Below, piece by piece: positions 44,495-52,234 of a stretch of 64,000 bases of DNA. The position numbers and the translations under genes are program-made. The notes under the pieces are model-generated. The model saw nothing but the letters and a program-made list of their open reading frames with translations, was not told where the DNA came from and searched no databases. Source of the DNA: a virus; IMG/VR virus record IMGVR_UViG_3300030419_004440, positions 24,939 to 88,938 of that record; one strand, given 5' to 3'. The first letter of the stretch is position 1. Every line of letters starts with the position of its first letter.

Positions 44495-44887
44495 TTAAAA
44501 TCTGAAGTGAAAAAAGAATCCGCTAAACGGCGTGGGGTATACGGGTACAGGTTGGGGTTGAACAATAACCGGAGGTCCGTAATAATTATAGATCATTGGC
44601 GATCTATACACCCTGTAATAATATGGATGTATGTAATATTGATTGCCAATAATTATTCTATTTTGCCTATGGTTGGGCTGGACCTGCGGCTGTTGCATTT
44701 GTGGCTTTTGCCAATCCTGCTTACCCGGAATCTGAGGTCTTTGCGGAACGCGTTTCTGTCCAGCTAAATTAACCGGAGGTTTAATAACTTTTCTTTGCTG
44801 TGCCACTTGTGCCTGTGCATCACAGGGCTGTGCTAAAACAGCCCCGCAAAGCACTACACAAAAGACTAATGATAAAATTGATTTCAT
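44495..44887 (-). CDS. Secreted Gln/Pro/Tyr-rich protein, 130 aa
   Basis: The first 19-20 residues (MKSILSLVFCVVLCGAVLAQ) form a signal peptide with a likely cleavage after VLA. The mature part is rich in Gln, Pro and Arg and then Tyr/Pro (YIHPYYYRVYRSP, YNYYGPP). Such a composition fits an extracellular or cell-surface protein with little fixed fold. It overlaps the upstream Cys-rich gene by 4 nt. No family is recognised. Confidence 0.65.
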   Translation of the reverse strand: MKSILSLVFCVVLCGAVLAQPCDAQAQVAQQRKVIKPPVNLAGQKRVPQRPQIPGKQDWQKPQMQQPQVQPNHRQNRIIIGNQYYIHPYYYRVYRSPMIYNYYGPPVIVQPQPVPVYPTPFSGFFFHFRF

Positions 44888-45270
44888 CGTCTTGGTCCTC
44901 TATGCTCAGGTTTTTTACACTGAGGACATGCTCCGCCTCTTTTAGGATGCATGTGTGGCCCCCTTCTGTGATGAGGATGCTTTCCTCGTGGGTCATGATT
45001 AGGTCTACCTTCTGGCCTACCTTCTGGTCTACCTTGAGGTCTACCTTGAGGTCTACCTTGAGGGGGTCGTTTTGAATCAGCCCACGGCGGTTTGCCTTCG
45101 GGTCTGCGGCGTGAAGATCCACCATAACGACACCCTCTGCATCGTTCTGGCTTGCAGCATTTGCAACCGCAATCGTGTTGAGGTTTTCTCTTATCGGGAC
45201 CGTCTGCAAGCAAAGATGCGGGAGCCGCCAAACATGAGCCTAACATAAATAATACACTTCTTCTATTCAT
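44884..45270 (-). CDS. Exported Cys-rich protein with GRP repeats, 128 aa
   Basis: The N-terminus MNRRSVLFMLGSC is twin-arginine-like and ends in a possible lipobox Cys13, so a Tat-exported lipoprotein is possible. Residues 34-47 hold a cluster of six Cys (CGCKCCKPERCRGC), and C115-x2-C118 closes the protein. Residues about 71-90 contain five tandem G-R-P-(Q/E)-type repeats. The Cys cluster suggests metal binding outside the membrane. An alternative frame on the same strand (44820-45209) is discarded because it lacks a signal and overlaps more. Confidence 0.7.
   Translation of the reverse strand: MNRRSVLFMLGSCLAAPASLLADGPDKRKPQHDCGCKCCKPERCRGCRYGGSSRRRPEGKPPWADSKRPPQGRPQGRPQGRPEGRPEGRPNHDPRGKHPHHRRGPHMHPKRGGACPQCKKPEHRGPRR
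45001..45063 (-). repeat. 12-bp tandem repeat inside the GRP-repeat gene
   Basis: About five copies of a 12-nt unit (GGTCTACCTTNN on the plus strand) stand in tandem and encode the G-R-P-(Q/E)-G-R-P repeats. Unit length is divisible by three, so copy number can change without a frameshift. It is not a CRISPR array. Confidence 0.8.
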
Positions 45271-45285
45271 AATATTTCCCTTTCG

Positions 45286-46542
45286 TTAAATAATTAAATC
45301 TTGAATGACTTGTCCACCGTCAACAATTTCAATTGGACGATCACCGGGAGCCATTAGCTCTTTATCAGCAACAATACCCAATCTGTTATAGATGGTAGCT
45401 GCCCAGTCCTCTATGCTGACTGGGTTTTGGTCGGGGTCACTAGCGGTTGCGTTGGACGTACCGTAGGTAATACCCCTTTTGATCCCACCGCCAGCCATAA
45501 CAGTACTAAATACCTTTGGCCAGTGGTCTCTTCCTGCGTTAGCGTTGATTTTTGGAGTTCTGCCAAACTCTGAGACGACGCAAACCAATGTGGAATCTAA
45601 TAATCCGCGATCATCCAAGTCTTCGATAAGGGTTGCAAAGCCTTGATCAAAAGCCGGTAGCTGACTTTTCATGCCATTAGATATGTTATCGTGCATATCC
45701 CAGCCGCCGTAGGTGAGTGTTACGAATCTTGTTCCAAACTCTACTAGTCTGCGGGCCAGCAGCATTCTAGCTCCCGCAGTATTTCTTCCATACCTGTCTC
45801 TTAAGGCCGCTGGTTCTTTTTCTATATCAAATGCTTCTCTTGCATTTTGATCTCCTATGAGACTATACGCCCTCTGATAAAAAGAGTTCATAGCGACTAA
45901 AGAATCTGCATCTTCTTTCTTGTTAAATTCAGTGTTCACTATATCTAGAACACGTTGCCTTCTGCTAAATCTTGCGTCTGGAACTGGAACCTTTAAGTCT
46001 CTGACTTCAAAATTTTCGCTAGCGGGGTCGGAGCCTAGTCCGAACCCAGAATATGAACTGCTTAGATATCCAGTACCTGCAAATTCATTAGGCTGGTTTG
46101 GGATGCAGACATACGGAGGAAGGTTTTTACGCGGTCCGAACTCATGTGCAACCACTGAACCCATAGATGGGTATTGAAGGGCTGGGCTAGGTCTATAGCC
46201 AGTAAACATATTGTGTGTACCACGCTCATGGGCTGCTTCTCCGTGTGTCATGCTACGGATAATAGCAATCTTGTCTGTTATCTTCGCAGTTTTACCTAGT
46301 AGCTCTCCAAGACGAATGCCCGGAACATTGGTTTCAATACTACCAAGTGGCCCACGATATTCTAAAGGGGCGAATGGCTTAGGATCAAATGTTTCCTGAT
46401 GAGCCATTCCCCCCGGAAGGTAAATGAAAATAATGCTCTTAGCTGGCCCCTCCTTGCTATCATAATGTTTTTGATCTGCTCTAGCAAGAGACACACCAAG
46501 ACTACCTAAGATTCCAGCTTGTAAAAAAGACCTTCTTTTCAT
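45286..46542 (-). CDS. DUF1501 protein 2, Tat-exported
   Basis: The ATG at 46542 (MKRRSFLQAGILGSLGVSLA) gives a twin-arginine signal and has AAGGAAC upstream; a 13-residue longer frame is unlikely. IYLPGGMAHQETFDPKP replaces the usual GGP-S segment, followed by GGWDMHDN and GEFGRTPKINANAGRDHW-type motifs. At 418 aa the protein is complete. Compared with the other two copies, the first motif reads PGGMAH, so the residue at the possible nucleophile site may differ. Function of the family is unknown. Confidence 0.9.
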   Translation of the reverse strand: MKRRSFLQAGILGSLGVSLARADQKHYDSKEGPAKSIIFIYLPGGMAHQETFDPKPFAPLEYRGPLGSIETNVPGIRLGELLGKTAKITDKIAIIRSMTHGEAAHERGTHNMFTGYRPSPALQYPSMGSVVAHEFGPRKNLPPYVCIPNQPNEFAGTGYLSSSYSGFGLGSDPASENFEVRDLKVPVPDARFSRRQRVLDIVNTEFNKKEDADSLVAMNSFYQRAYSLIGDQNAREAFDIEKEPAALRDRYGRNTAGARMLLARRLVEFGTRFVTLTYGGWDMHDNISNGMKSQLPAFDQGFATLIEDLDDRGLLDSTLVCVVSEFGRTPKINANAGRDHWPKVFSTVMAGGGIKRGITYGTSNATASDPDQNPVSIEDWAATIYNRLGIVADKELMAPGDRPIEIVDGGQVIQDLII

Positions 46543-46556
46543 TATTTGTTCCTTGT

Positions 46557-46697
46557 TTAGAATAAAAATCTCGACCACCACCCTTGGGATGCCCCCAAGA
46601 AGTAGAGTCCCACTAAAATACCTCCAACTAAGGCGGTTCGTCTAACCAGCCTATTTTCTCTCACAAAATTAGCAATCGGACCATTAAATAATGGCAT
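46557..46697 (-). CDS. Small membrane protein, 46 aa
   Basis: This short gene lies between two DUF1501 genes. It starts ATG at 46697 with a good GGAGG ribosome binding site 6 nt upstream and ends at TAA 46557. The protein reads MPLFNGPIANFVRENR then a hydrophobic stretch (ALVGGILVGLYFLGAS, about residues 22-37) and a Trp-rich end. A single transmembrane segment is likely. Its coupling to the DUF1501 genes suggests a membrane partner, which is inference. Confidence 0.65.
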   Translation of the reverse strand: MPLFNGPIANFVRENRLVRRTALVGGILVGLYFLGASQGWWSRFLF

Positions 46698-46714
46698 AGT
46701 TACCTCCATTAAAA

Positions 46715-47977
46715 TTAAAGAATTACTTTCGCTTCACCCTCCAACAAATATCTGGGACGACCAGACATGTCGGTACGTTGAATTGCTCCGTCAATTCCAA
46801 AATGGTCAAACAGCGTTGCTTGCAAATCAAGTGGCCCCACTGGGTTTTCTATGGGGCTGTATGATCTATCTGCCTCACCAATCGTTCTTCCTGATTGATA
46901 TCTTCCGCCAGCCATCATCATCGGCGTAATTGCGGGCCAATGGTCACGTCCAGCGTTTGCGTTTATTTTAGTTCTACCAAATTCTCCCGTAACGACCAAG
47001 AGGACTTTTTCATTTAATCCACGATCCCATAAGTCTTGTAGAAACCCCCCTATTGCTTTATCAATGGGTGCGACCCTTTTCTTTAGTGCATCTGAAATAT
47101 TGCTATGCATATCCCATCCGCCATAATGCAGGGTCACAAACTTGGTTCCATGTTCTACCAACCTTCTCGCCAACATCATCTGTTCGCCAATGTCGTTAGC
47201 TTTTTCAGATCCGTAAAGAGCTTTAGTTGCTTCTGACTCTTTATCTGTAGCAAAGGCGTCTTTAGCAGAGCCTAGAATAACATCGTAGGCCTGACCTTTA
47301 TAAAAACCAACTGACTCAGCACTTTTGCCAGATATATCACTAGCGGCTGAACCTAAAGCACTCAGAAGTTGCTTTCTATTGTTGAATCTATCGAGTTGGA
47401 TTCTTGGTGTTAGGTTGTCTTTGTTAGAGGGGTCAAATGGCTTATATGCCCCGCCTAACCAAGCCCCTTCATCTCCCTCAATCTTTCCTTGCTTTACATA
47501 AGATGGCACCCCGTTTTGAGGGTGGTTAGTTCCGTAAACAGCAGATATCAGAGAACCAAAAGAGGGGTATTTGGCAGTAGACGTAGTAGTCCTTTCTGGA
47601 TTATAGTGTCCAGTCATCATAAAGTGAGTGCCCTGCCTGTGAGATGAGTCCTTATGACTAAAGGAATTTACAACATTTAGCTTTGAAGTATGTTTAGAGA
47701 GTTCGTACCAATCTTCCCCTAGCGTAATATTTGTTTTGGGGTCGTGCTTGGCACCATTTACTGGTTGCCACTCTGTTGGGACAGTGTCTTTTGGGGCATG
47801 AAAAGTTTCAAATTGTGTTGGACCTCCCCCAAGCCACACCCAAACAACTGATTTATCGCCGTAACTTTGTACTGTATTTGCAGCGAAAGCGGCGTCAGAC
47901 AGACCAGCGGCGGTCATTCCTGCTCCAATAGATCCAATCCTAAGAAAATCCCTTCTGTTAAAGTAAAAATCTAACAA
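46715..47977 (-). CDS. DUF1501 protein 3, Tat-exported
   Basis: The start is TTG with a GGAG ribosome binding site; the upstream ATGs are out of frame. The N-terminus FNRRDFLRIGSIGAGM is a strong twin-arginine signal, close to the S/T-RR-x-FLK rule. VWLGGGPTQFETFHAPKD, YGGWDMHSN and GEFGRTKINANAGRDHW are the family motifs; the third lacks the usual Pro after Thr. At 420 aa it is complete. Three diverged copies in one place suggest old duplication or repeated acquisition. Confidence 0.9.
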   Translation of the reverse strand: MLDFYFNRRDFLRIGSIGAGMTAAGLSDAAFAANTVQSYGDKSVVWVWLGGGPTQFETFHAPKDTVPTEWQPVNGAKHDPKTNITLGEDWYELSKHTSKLNVVNSFSHKDSSHRQGTHFMMTGHYNPERTTTSTAKYPSFGSLISAVYGTNHPQNGVPSYVKQGKIEGDEGAWLGGAYKPFDPSNKDNLTPRIQLDRFNNRKQLLSALGSAASDISGKSAESVGFYKGQAYDVILGSAKDAFATDKESEATKALYGSEKANDIGEQMMLARRLVEHGTKFVTLHYGGWDMHSNISDALKKRVAPIDKAIGGFLQDLWDRGLNEKVLLVVTGEFGRTKINANAGRDHWPAITPMMMAGGRYQSGRTIGEADRSYSPIENPVGPLDLQATLFDHFGIDGAIQRTDMSGRPRYLLEGEAKVIL

Positions 47978-47995
47978 TTTTTCATCTCCATATGC

Positions 47996-49033
47996 TTACC
48001 CCGGAGCTTCATAAAAGCCTATATTGAAGCCCGGACGCGTGCATTCTTCTAAAGTTTTTTCCATACCATGTTCTTTTAAGTGCTTCTCTATATATATACA
48101 CATTTTTTCGTCTGTGCCCTCCCAATTGTTTTTGCAAAAATGGCACAGATATTTGCATTTCCAGTGATTTCTCGTAGGATCTAGGAGTTTAGGGCTATTA
48201 TTTTGTCTAATTTCTTCGACTCTAATTCTCAACATCTCCAAGAATCTAGCCTCATCGCTTTTGTCAAACATCAATGAAAATGGTCTTGGATCTGGGTCTC
48301 CATCTTTATCCTTATAAAAGAAGATGCTCATAATTCTATTTGGGTATTCTGGATATAGTTTGGATATAGCGTAGAAGTATAATAAAAGCTGTGCATCGTT
48401 CTCTAGCTTCTCATAATCTTTTACTTCTCCTGTTGCCCAGTCCATACGTCTGCCGGTTTTCCAGTCAATCACCTCTATGGTGTCGTCGTTTAGCTTTGTT
48501 ACAAGGTCAATTGTACCTTTAATTGCTAGCTGGCCTTCAACCTTTTCTCCATTTATTTCGTATTCAAATTTAGCCCAATCTTCTTCAATGGGGATGTCAA
48601 AGTGGGGTTCGGGGTGGTGAATATTTCTAAGTCTGGGGTCGAACTGACCGTCGCTATGTCTTAGAAATGTCCATACAGTCTCCGATATATCTCGTCTATC
48701 TTTTGGCCCAAATTTATGTTTAGAATTTTTTGCATAACAATCAATAGCAATATTGCACAGTTCATCAACGAAGTCGTCTGTATACAGACTATCCTTATGG
48801 ATTCTAATTTTTCCAGCAGCATCGTCTTCTACAACGAGGTACTTTTTTCTTGAGTTATCCTGCTGAAACTTTTTTAATCCTGCTAGAATTTCCATAACTT
48901 TGTGAGCCATAGTACCCATGTCCGCCTTTTTCCCACTGTCGGACTGGTGGCCTAATACATATGTTATGAAATATTGCATCTGGCAAAACGCGTAGTTGTT
49001 ATAGCTTGAGCTTCTAACGTAAGTGACTAACAT
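47996..49033 (-). CDS. RecB/Cas4-like PD-(D/E)XK nuclease
   Basis: The motif order is that of RecB-type nucleases: CQMQYFITY near the N-terminus, GTMAHKVMEIL (about 40-50), GTIDLVTKLNDDTIEVIDWK (near residues 183-202, with D...D-x-K) and QLLLYFYA (motif with Q and Y). C-terminal Cys residues (CKYLCHFC, then C) together with the early Cys suggest a Cas4/AddB-type Fe-S cluster. Phage relatives act in recombination or host DNA degradation. It has a GGAG ribosome binding site and overlaps the dNMP kinase gene by 7 nt. Confidence 0.8.
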   Translation of the reverse strand: MLVTYVRSSSYNNYAFCQMQYFITYVLGHQSDSGKKADMGTMAHKVMEILAGLKKFQQDNSRKKYLVVEDDAAGKIRIHKDSLYTDDFVDELCNIAIDCYAKNSKHKFGPKDRRDISETVWTFLRHSDGQFDPRLRNIHHPEPHFDIPIEEDWAKFEYEINGEKVEGQLAIKGTIDLVTKLNDDTIEVIDWKTGRRMDWATGEVKDYEKLENDAQLLLYFYAISKLYPEYPNRIMSIFFYKDKDGDPDPRPFSLMFDKSDEARFLEMLRIRVEEIRQNNSPKLLDPTRNHWKCKYLCHFCKNNWEGTDEKMCIYIEKHLKEHGMEKTLEECTRPGFNIGFYEAPG

Positions 49034-49779
49034 TTGGTCTCCTGTAGACTAGAGTAAAAGTTACTAACCTTCACCATCATGCCGTCTATACTGTTTTCGC
49101 TATTGTCTATAATATCTGTGAAGGGATATTTATCAAGAGCTATCTCGCTAGAGTGGTTGTCTTCAAAGACTCTTCTAGTAAGCCTTACTAGGTTTCCACC
49201 AACCTCTTGGATGGCTTTTGCTTCGTTTGGAAATCGCACATCTGCTATAATGGCTAATTCCGATTTTTCATCTTGTATAGTTGCTAGGCAGCTTTTCACC
49301 CATACCGGTTCGTACATTTTACGCATAACATCTGTGCCAAAGAATTGCATAAATTCGCGGGATGTCATGGCCCCCTTCCTTTTTGGGTTATTAAACATCT
49401 CTAAACAGGGCATGTTTTCCCATCTTAAGTGGTCTTGTTTAAGATTTTTTTCTTCGTCTGTTCCCCAGAGGCATTCTCTTGGAATGTCAAATAGTTTAAG
49501 GCATATAAGTTTTAAGTGATCTGCAAAGCTATAGAGCTTAACATATGGCCACATGTTGTGCTCTGCGTACTGCACAAAGCTTTCGTCTCTCCTTGACACA
49601 TCAAACTCACCCCAGCCCTCTTTCCCGTCTTTGTTTTCAGTAAGGATCATAAGCCCCCCGTTTTGGCTAATATTCCAGTCCTTAATGAGACCATTATTCT
49701 TTAGCGATATACCATGTAGTATATTAGCTGTTGTATTTTTACCCGACTGTTTTCTTCCGGATATCCCCAGTATCTTCAT
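49027..49779 (-). CDS. Deoxynucleoside monophosphate kinase-like protein
   Basis: The P-loop GRKQSGKNT (residues 8-16) and SREFMQFFGTDVMRKM (near 141-156), followed by IIADVRFPNEAKAIQEVGG (near 176-194), match T4 gp1-type dNMP kinases. These phosphorylate dNMPs such as dTMP and dGMP to feed phage DNA synthesis. The ATG at 49779 is chosen because it overlaps the primase stop (TAATG) and has a GGAGG site at proper distance; the upstream ATG is directly against that site. Confidence 0.8.
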   Translation of the reverse strand: MKILGISGRKQSGKNTTANILHGISLKNNGLIKDWNISQNGGLMILTENKDGKEGWGEFDVSRRDESFVQYAEHNMWPYVKLYSFADHLKLICLKLFDIPRECLWGTDEEKNLKQDHLRWENMPCLEMFNNPKRKGAMTSREFMQFFGTDVMRKMYEPVWVKSCLATIQDEKSELAIIADVRFPNEAKAIQEVGGNLVRLTRRVFEDNHSSEIALDKYPFTDIIDNSENSIDGMMVKVSNFYSSLQETKC

Positions 49780-50828
49780 TAGAAGCATCCTCCAAGATTT
49801 ATCAAAATTTCATTTTTAATTTTTTCGATTGACATATTCCCTAAGTCCTTAGTGTGCATTTTTGGAAAAACCAATTTAAACAACCTAGCCAAATCTCTCT
49901 TTATCTTTATTTTAGCTTCTCTTCCAGCCTGATCGTTATCTGTTAGAATTATTAATTTTGTAACTCCGCTGCTTAGTAGGGTTGCACGCTGTTTTCTGGA
50001 TATATCTTTACCAAAAAGACCAACAGCGTTTTGGACTCCCGACTCGTGCAGCCTCCATACGTCGCCCTGCCCCTCAACTAAGAAGATGCACTTGGTTTTA
50101 CGTGCCGTTTTAATCGCGTTGTCGTAATTATATAAATGGTCTGTTTTTTTAAAGCCATCAGAGAATAGGTATTTAGGCTGTACCCATTCTTTGGTCGCTC
50201 TAGCAATAAATCCAACGGTTTTGCTTTCATGTGTTACTGGAATGATCGACCTGTTTCTCATGACTAATGAGTCACTATCACGAACACCAAAATGCTTCAA
50301 TGTTTCACTTTTAAACCCTCTGCTTTCAAAATACGGGGAGCCCTCTAGCATTTTTTGGGGGAATGGGCCTATCAAAACTTCGCTAGACGACTTGTTTGCA
50401 AAAGCTTTTCGTTTCCCCTGTTTAAACTGATTTACTAAATCTCTAAACTCTTTGCTGTCGTTGTCATTTTTTATTTCATTTGTTCTTGTTGTCTGGGCGT
50501 TATCGACATCGTATAAGTTGCAAATATATCTTAGTGCTTCTGAAAAAGATTCTGTATCCAGCACACCTTTTACAAATCCGAATATATCTGTATTGTATTC
50601 TTCATGGCACCCGCGAGTCCAGCACCTCCAAGCTTTTCTGCTTGTGGATATTGATAGCCCCTGTGGGTTATCGCTCCCTTCGTGAATCGGACAGCACATA
50701 AATATGTTATCGTCTACTTGGTTATATTCCAACCCAAGATCATCCAAAAGAACTTCTATATTGTTAAATATGATATCTTTTACTTTATTTAAGTCTAGTG
50801 TCTTACTCTTTGTTTTTTGTGAGTTCAT
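49779..50828 (-). CDS. DnaG-type primase
   Basis: The N-terminal CHC2 zinc site is visible (C46, H49, C69, C74). The TOPRIM domain has FLVEGQGDVWRL (near residue 252, catalytic Glu) and LIILTDNDQAGREAK (near 296, DxD). At 349 aa it lacks the C-terminal helicase-binding domain of full-length DnaG, as many phage primases do. It makes primers for the polymerase and the helicase encoded nearby. The start region overlaps the 53-aa gene by 26 nt. Confidence 0.9.
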   Translation of the reverse strand: MNSQKTKSKTLDLNKVKDIIFNNIEVLLDDLGLEYNQVDDNIFMCCPIHEGSDNPQGLSISTSRKAWRCWTRGCHEEYNTDIFGFVKGVLDTESFSEALRYICNLYDVDNAQTTRTNEIKNDNDSKEFRDLVNQFKQGKRKAFANKSSSEVLIGPFPQKMLEGSPYFESRGFKSETLKHFGVRDSDSLVMRNRSIIPVTHESKTVGFIARATKEWVQPKYLFSDGFKKTDHLYNYDNAIKTARKTKCIFLVEGQGDVWRLHESGVQNAVGLFGKDISRKQRATLLSSGVTKLIILTDNDQAGREAKIKIKRDLARLFKLVFPKMHTKDLGNMSIEKIKNEILINLGGCF

Positions 50829-50964
50829 ACCATAGGAATCCTATATTTGCTGTTGCGTATGCAAACCATATAAGTGCGTGAGGAAAATCTCTTTGTCTCA
50901 GGTTGTCTACACCACAAGCGAAGTAGCATAGCGTACAAATAATTATTGCGTATATTGCTAACAT
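50803..50964 (-). CDS. Small membrane protein, 53 aa
   Basis: This gene starts ATG at 50964 (overlapping the stop of the 68-aa gene, TAATG) and ends TAA at 50803 inside the start of the primase gene. Two hydrophobic stretches (AIYAIIICTLCYFACG and ALIWFAYATANIGFLW) suggest a two-helix membrane hairpin. The overlaps argue for a real gene; a competing frame (50825-51034) has no such features. Function is unknown. Confidence 0.6.
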   Translation of the reverse strand: MLAIYAIIICTLCYFACGVDNLRQRDFPHALIWFAYATANIGFLWYELTKNKE

Positions 50965-51170
50965 TACTTTTTCTCTTTTTTTGGGGGCATGTATCCAAAA
51001 ATATGCCCACAGGTAAACCCAGTAGCAAAAGCAATAAATGGTGCTTCTAGGGCAGAGTTTTGCATAAACCTACTAACACTTAGTGGTATCCCGCCGTGGA
51101 ATACCGCCAATAGATCATACATACCTAAAGCGATAACTGAGAACGTTACTATTTTTGCTGTTAATGACAT
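50964..51170 (-). CDS. Small membrane protein, 68 aa
   Basis: The start ATG overlaps the guaC stop. Two hydrophobic segments are visible (KIVTFSVIALGMYDLLAVF and APFIAFATGFTCGHIFGY), ending in a Lys-rich tail (PPKKEKK). That fits a small integral membrane protein with a cytoplasmic basic tail. It is coupled to the 53-aa gene. A role in lysis or superinfection exclusion is possible but not supported beyond its type. Confidence 0.65.
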   Translation of the reverse strand: MSLTAKIVTFSVIALGMYDLLAVFHGGIPLSVSRFMQNSALEAPFIAFATGFTCGHIFGYMPPKKEKK

Positions 51171-52234
51171 TACAATTTCTCCACTGTTTTATCATGATGA
51201 ACTCTGTTTACTCGCACGAATCGTGCGGTTTTGTTAAAATCTTTTAACGACGTAGCACCGGTATAAGCACAGGCACTACGCACACCTCCAAGGATGTCAT
51301 TCACTACGACCTCTGCCTTTCCTTTGTAACAAATTTTTTGCACTCTACCCTCACTAGATCGGTAATTTCTTAGTCCGTCTCCATGTTTTTCCTGAGCTTT
51401 TTTAGAGGACATGCCATAAAATGTCATATATTTAGTACCGGCGTGGTCCACCCATTCACCCTCGCACTCCTTAGTGCCCGCCAACATACCTCCAAGCATA
51501 ACAAAGTCAGCACCGGCTGCATAGGCTTTGGCTACATCTGCTGGAAAGCGACAGCCCCCATCTGCACAAATCAACCCCAACCTACCAGAATCAGAGCGTA
51601 GTCCATGAGCAACGTGGGAACATTCAGCAATAGCAGAAAGCTGTGGATAACCAACGCCAGCTTTGAGTCTTGTTGTGCAGGCAGAGCCGGGGCCAATACC
51701 AACTTTAACAATGTCAACCTCTCCATGAATAATTAATTCCGAAACCATTTCTGGTGTAGCTACGTTGCCAGCCATAATTATGGAGTCTGGAAACTCTAGC
51801 CTAACCTCGCTACACCAATCGACAAATTTTGCGGTATAGCCATTTGCAATATCAATACATATGTTAGGCGAGAAGTTTAAGTTTCTTTCAATTTCAAACA
51901 GTTTATCTAAGTCTCGATCCCAGTCCATGCCAATGCTAATCCACACATTGGGCTCCACGTTATAGTGCTTAAAGTATGCCTCTATCTCCTCTGCGTCGTA
52001 ATGCTTATGGAGACAGGTAATCGCTTGGTGTTTATTTAATGCTGACCCCATTTTAAATGTGCCGGTTGTATCCATGTTTGCGGCCATCAGGGGCATACCA
52101 CGCCACTCCTTGGGAGAATGGTAAAACTTAAAAGCTCTTTTTAATTCTACCTGCTTCCGACTCGCAGCCACCGACCTTTGTGGTACGAGTAAGACATCGT
52201 CAAAGTCCAACTTAATTTCATTATCAATCTTCAT
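51170..52234 (-). CDS. guaC: GMP reductase
   Basis: The sequence follows bacterial GMP reductase along its length: LDFDDVLLVPQRS at the start, AANMDTTGTF, GIGPGSACTTR with the catalytic Cys (near residue 184), SDGG-like ICADGGC, ADFVMLGGMLAG and TFYGMSS. No CBS domains are present, which separates it from IMP dehydrogenase. It converts GMP to IMP and so can move purines from G to A nucleotides. The ATG at 52234 has the better-spaced GAGG site; one six-nt-longer start is possible. A phage copy is unusual. Confidence 0.9.
   Translation of the reverse strand: MKIDNEIKLDFDDVLLVPQRSVAASRKQVELKRAFKFYHSPKEWRGMPLMAANMDTTGTFKMGSALNKHQAITCLHKHYDAEEIEAYFKHYNVEPNVWISIGMDWDRDLDKLFEIERNLNFSPNICIDIANGYTAKFVDWCSEVRLEFPDSIIMAGNVATPEMVSELIIHGEVDIVKVGIGPGSACTTRLKAGVGYPQLSAIAECSHVAHGLRSDSGRLGLICADGGCRFPADVAKAYAAGADFVMLGGMLAGTKECEGEWVDHAGTKYMTFYGMSSKKAQEKHGDGLRNYRSSEGRVQKICYKGKAEVVVNDILGGVRSACAYTGATSLKDFNKTARFVRVNRVHHDKTVEKL

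Noticed and set aside
45001-45063. Short tandem repeats as a CRISPR array
   Set aside because: The units are 12 nt, directly adjacent without spacers, and encode peptide repeats inside a gene.
44820-45209. 129-aa frame overlapping the Cys-rich exported protein
   Set aside because: It has no signal and overlaps two better-supported genes almost completely.
50825-51034. 69-aa minus-strand frame over the 53-aa and 68-aa genes
   Set aside because: It is in a different frame from both and lacks their coupled starts and membrane pattern.
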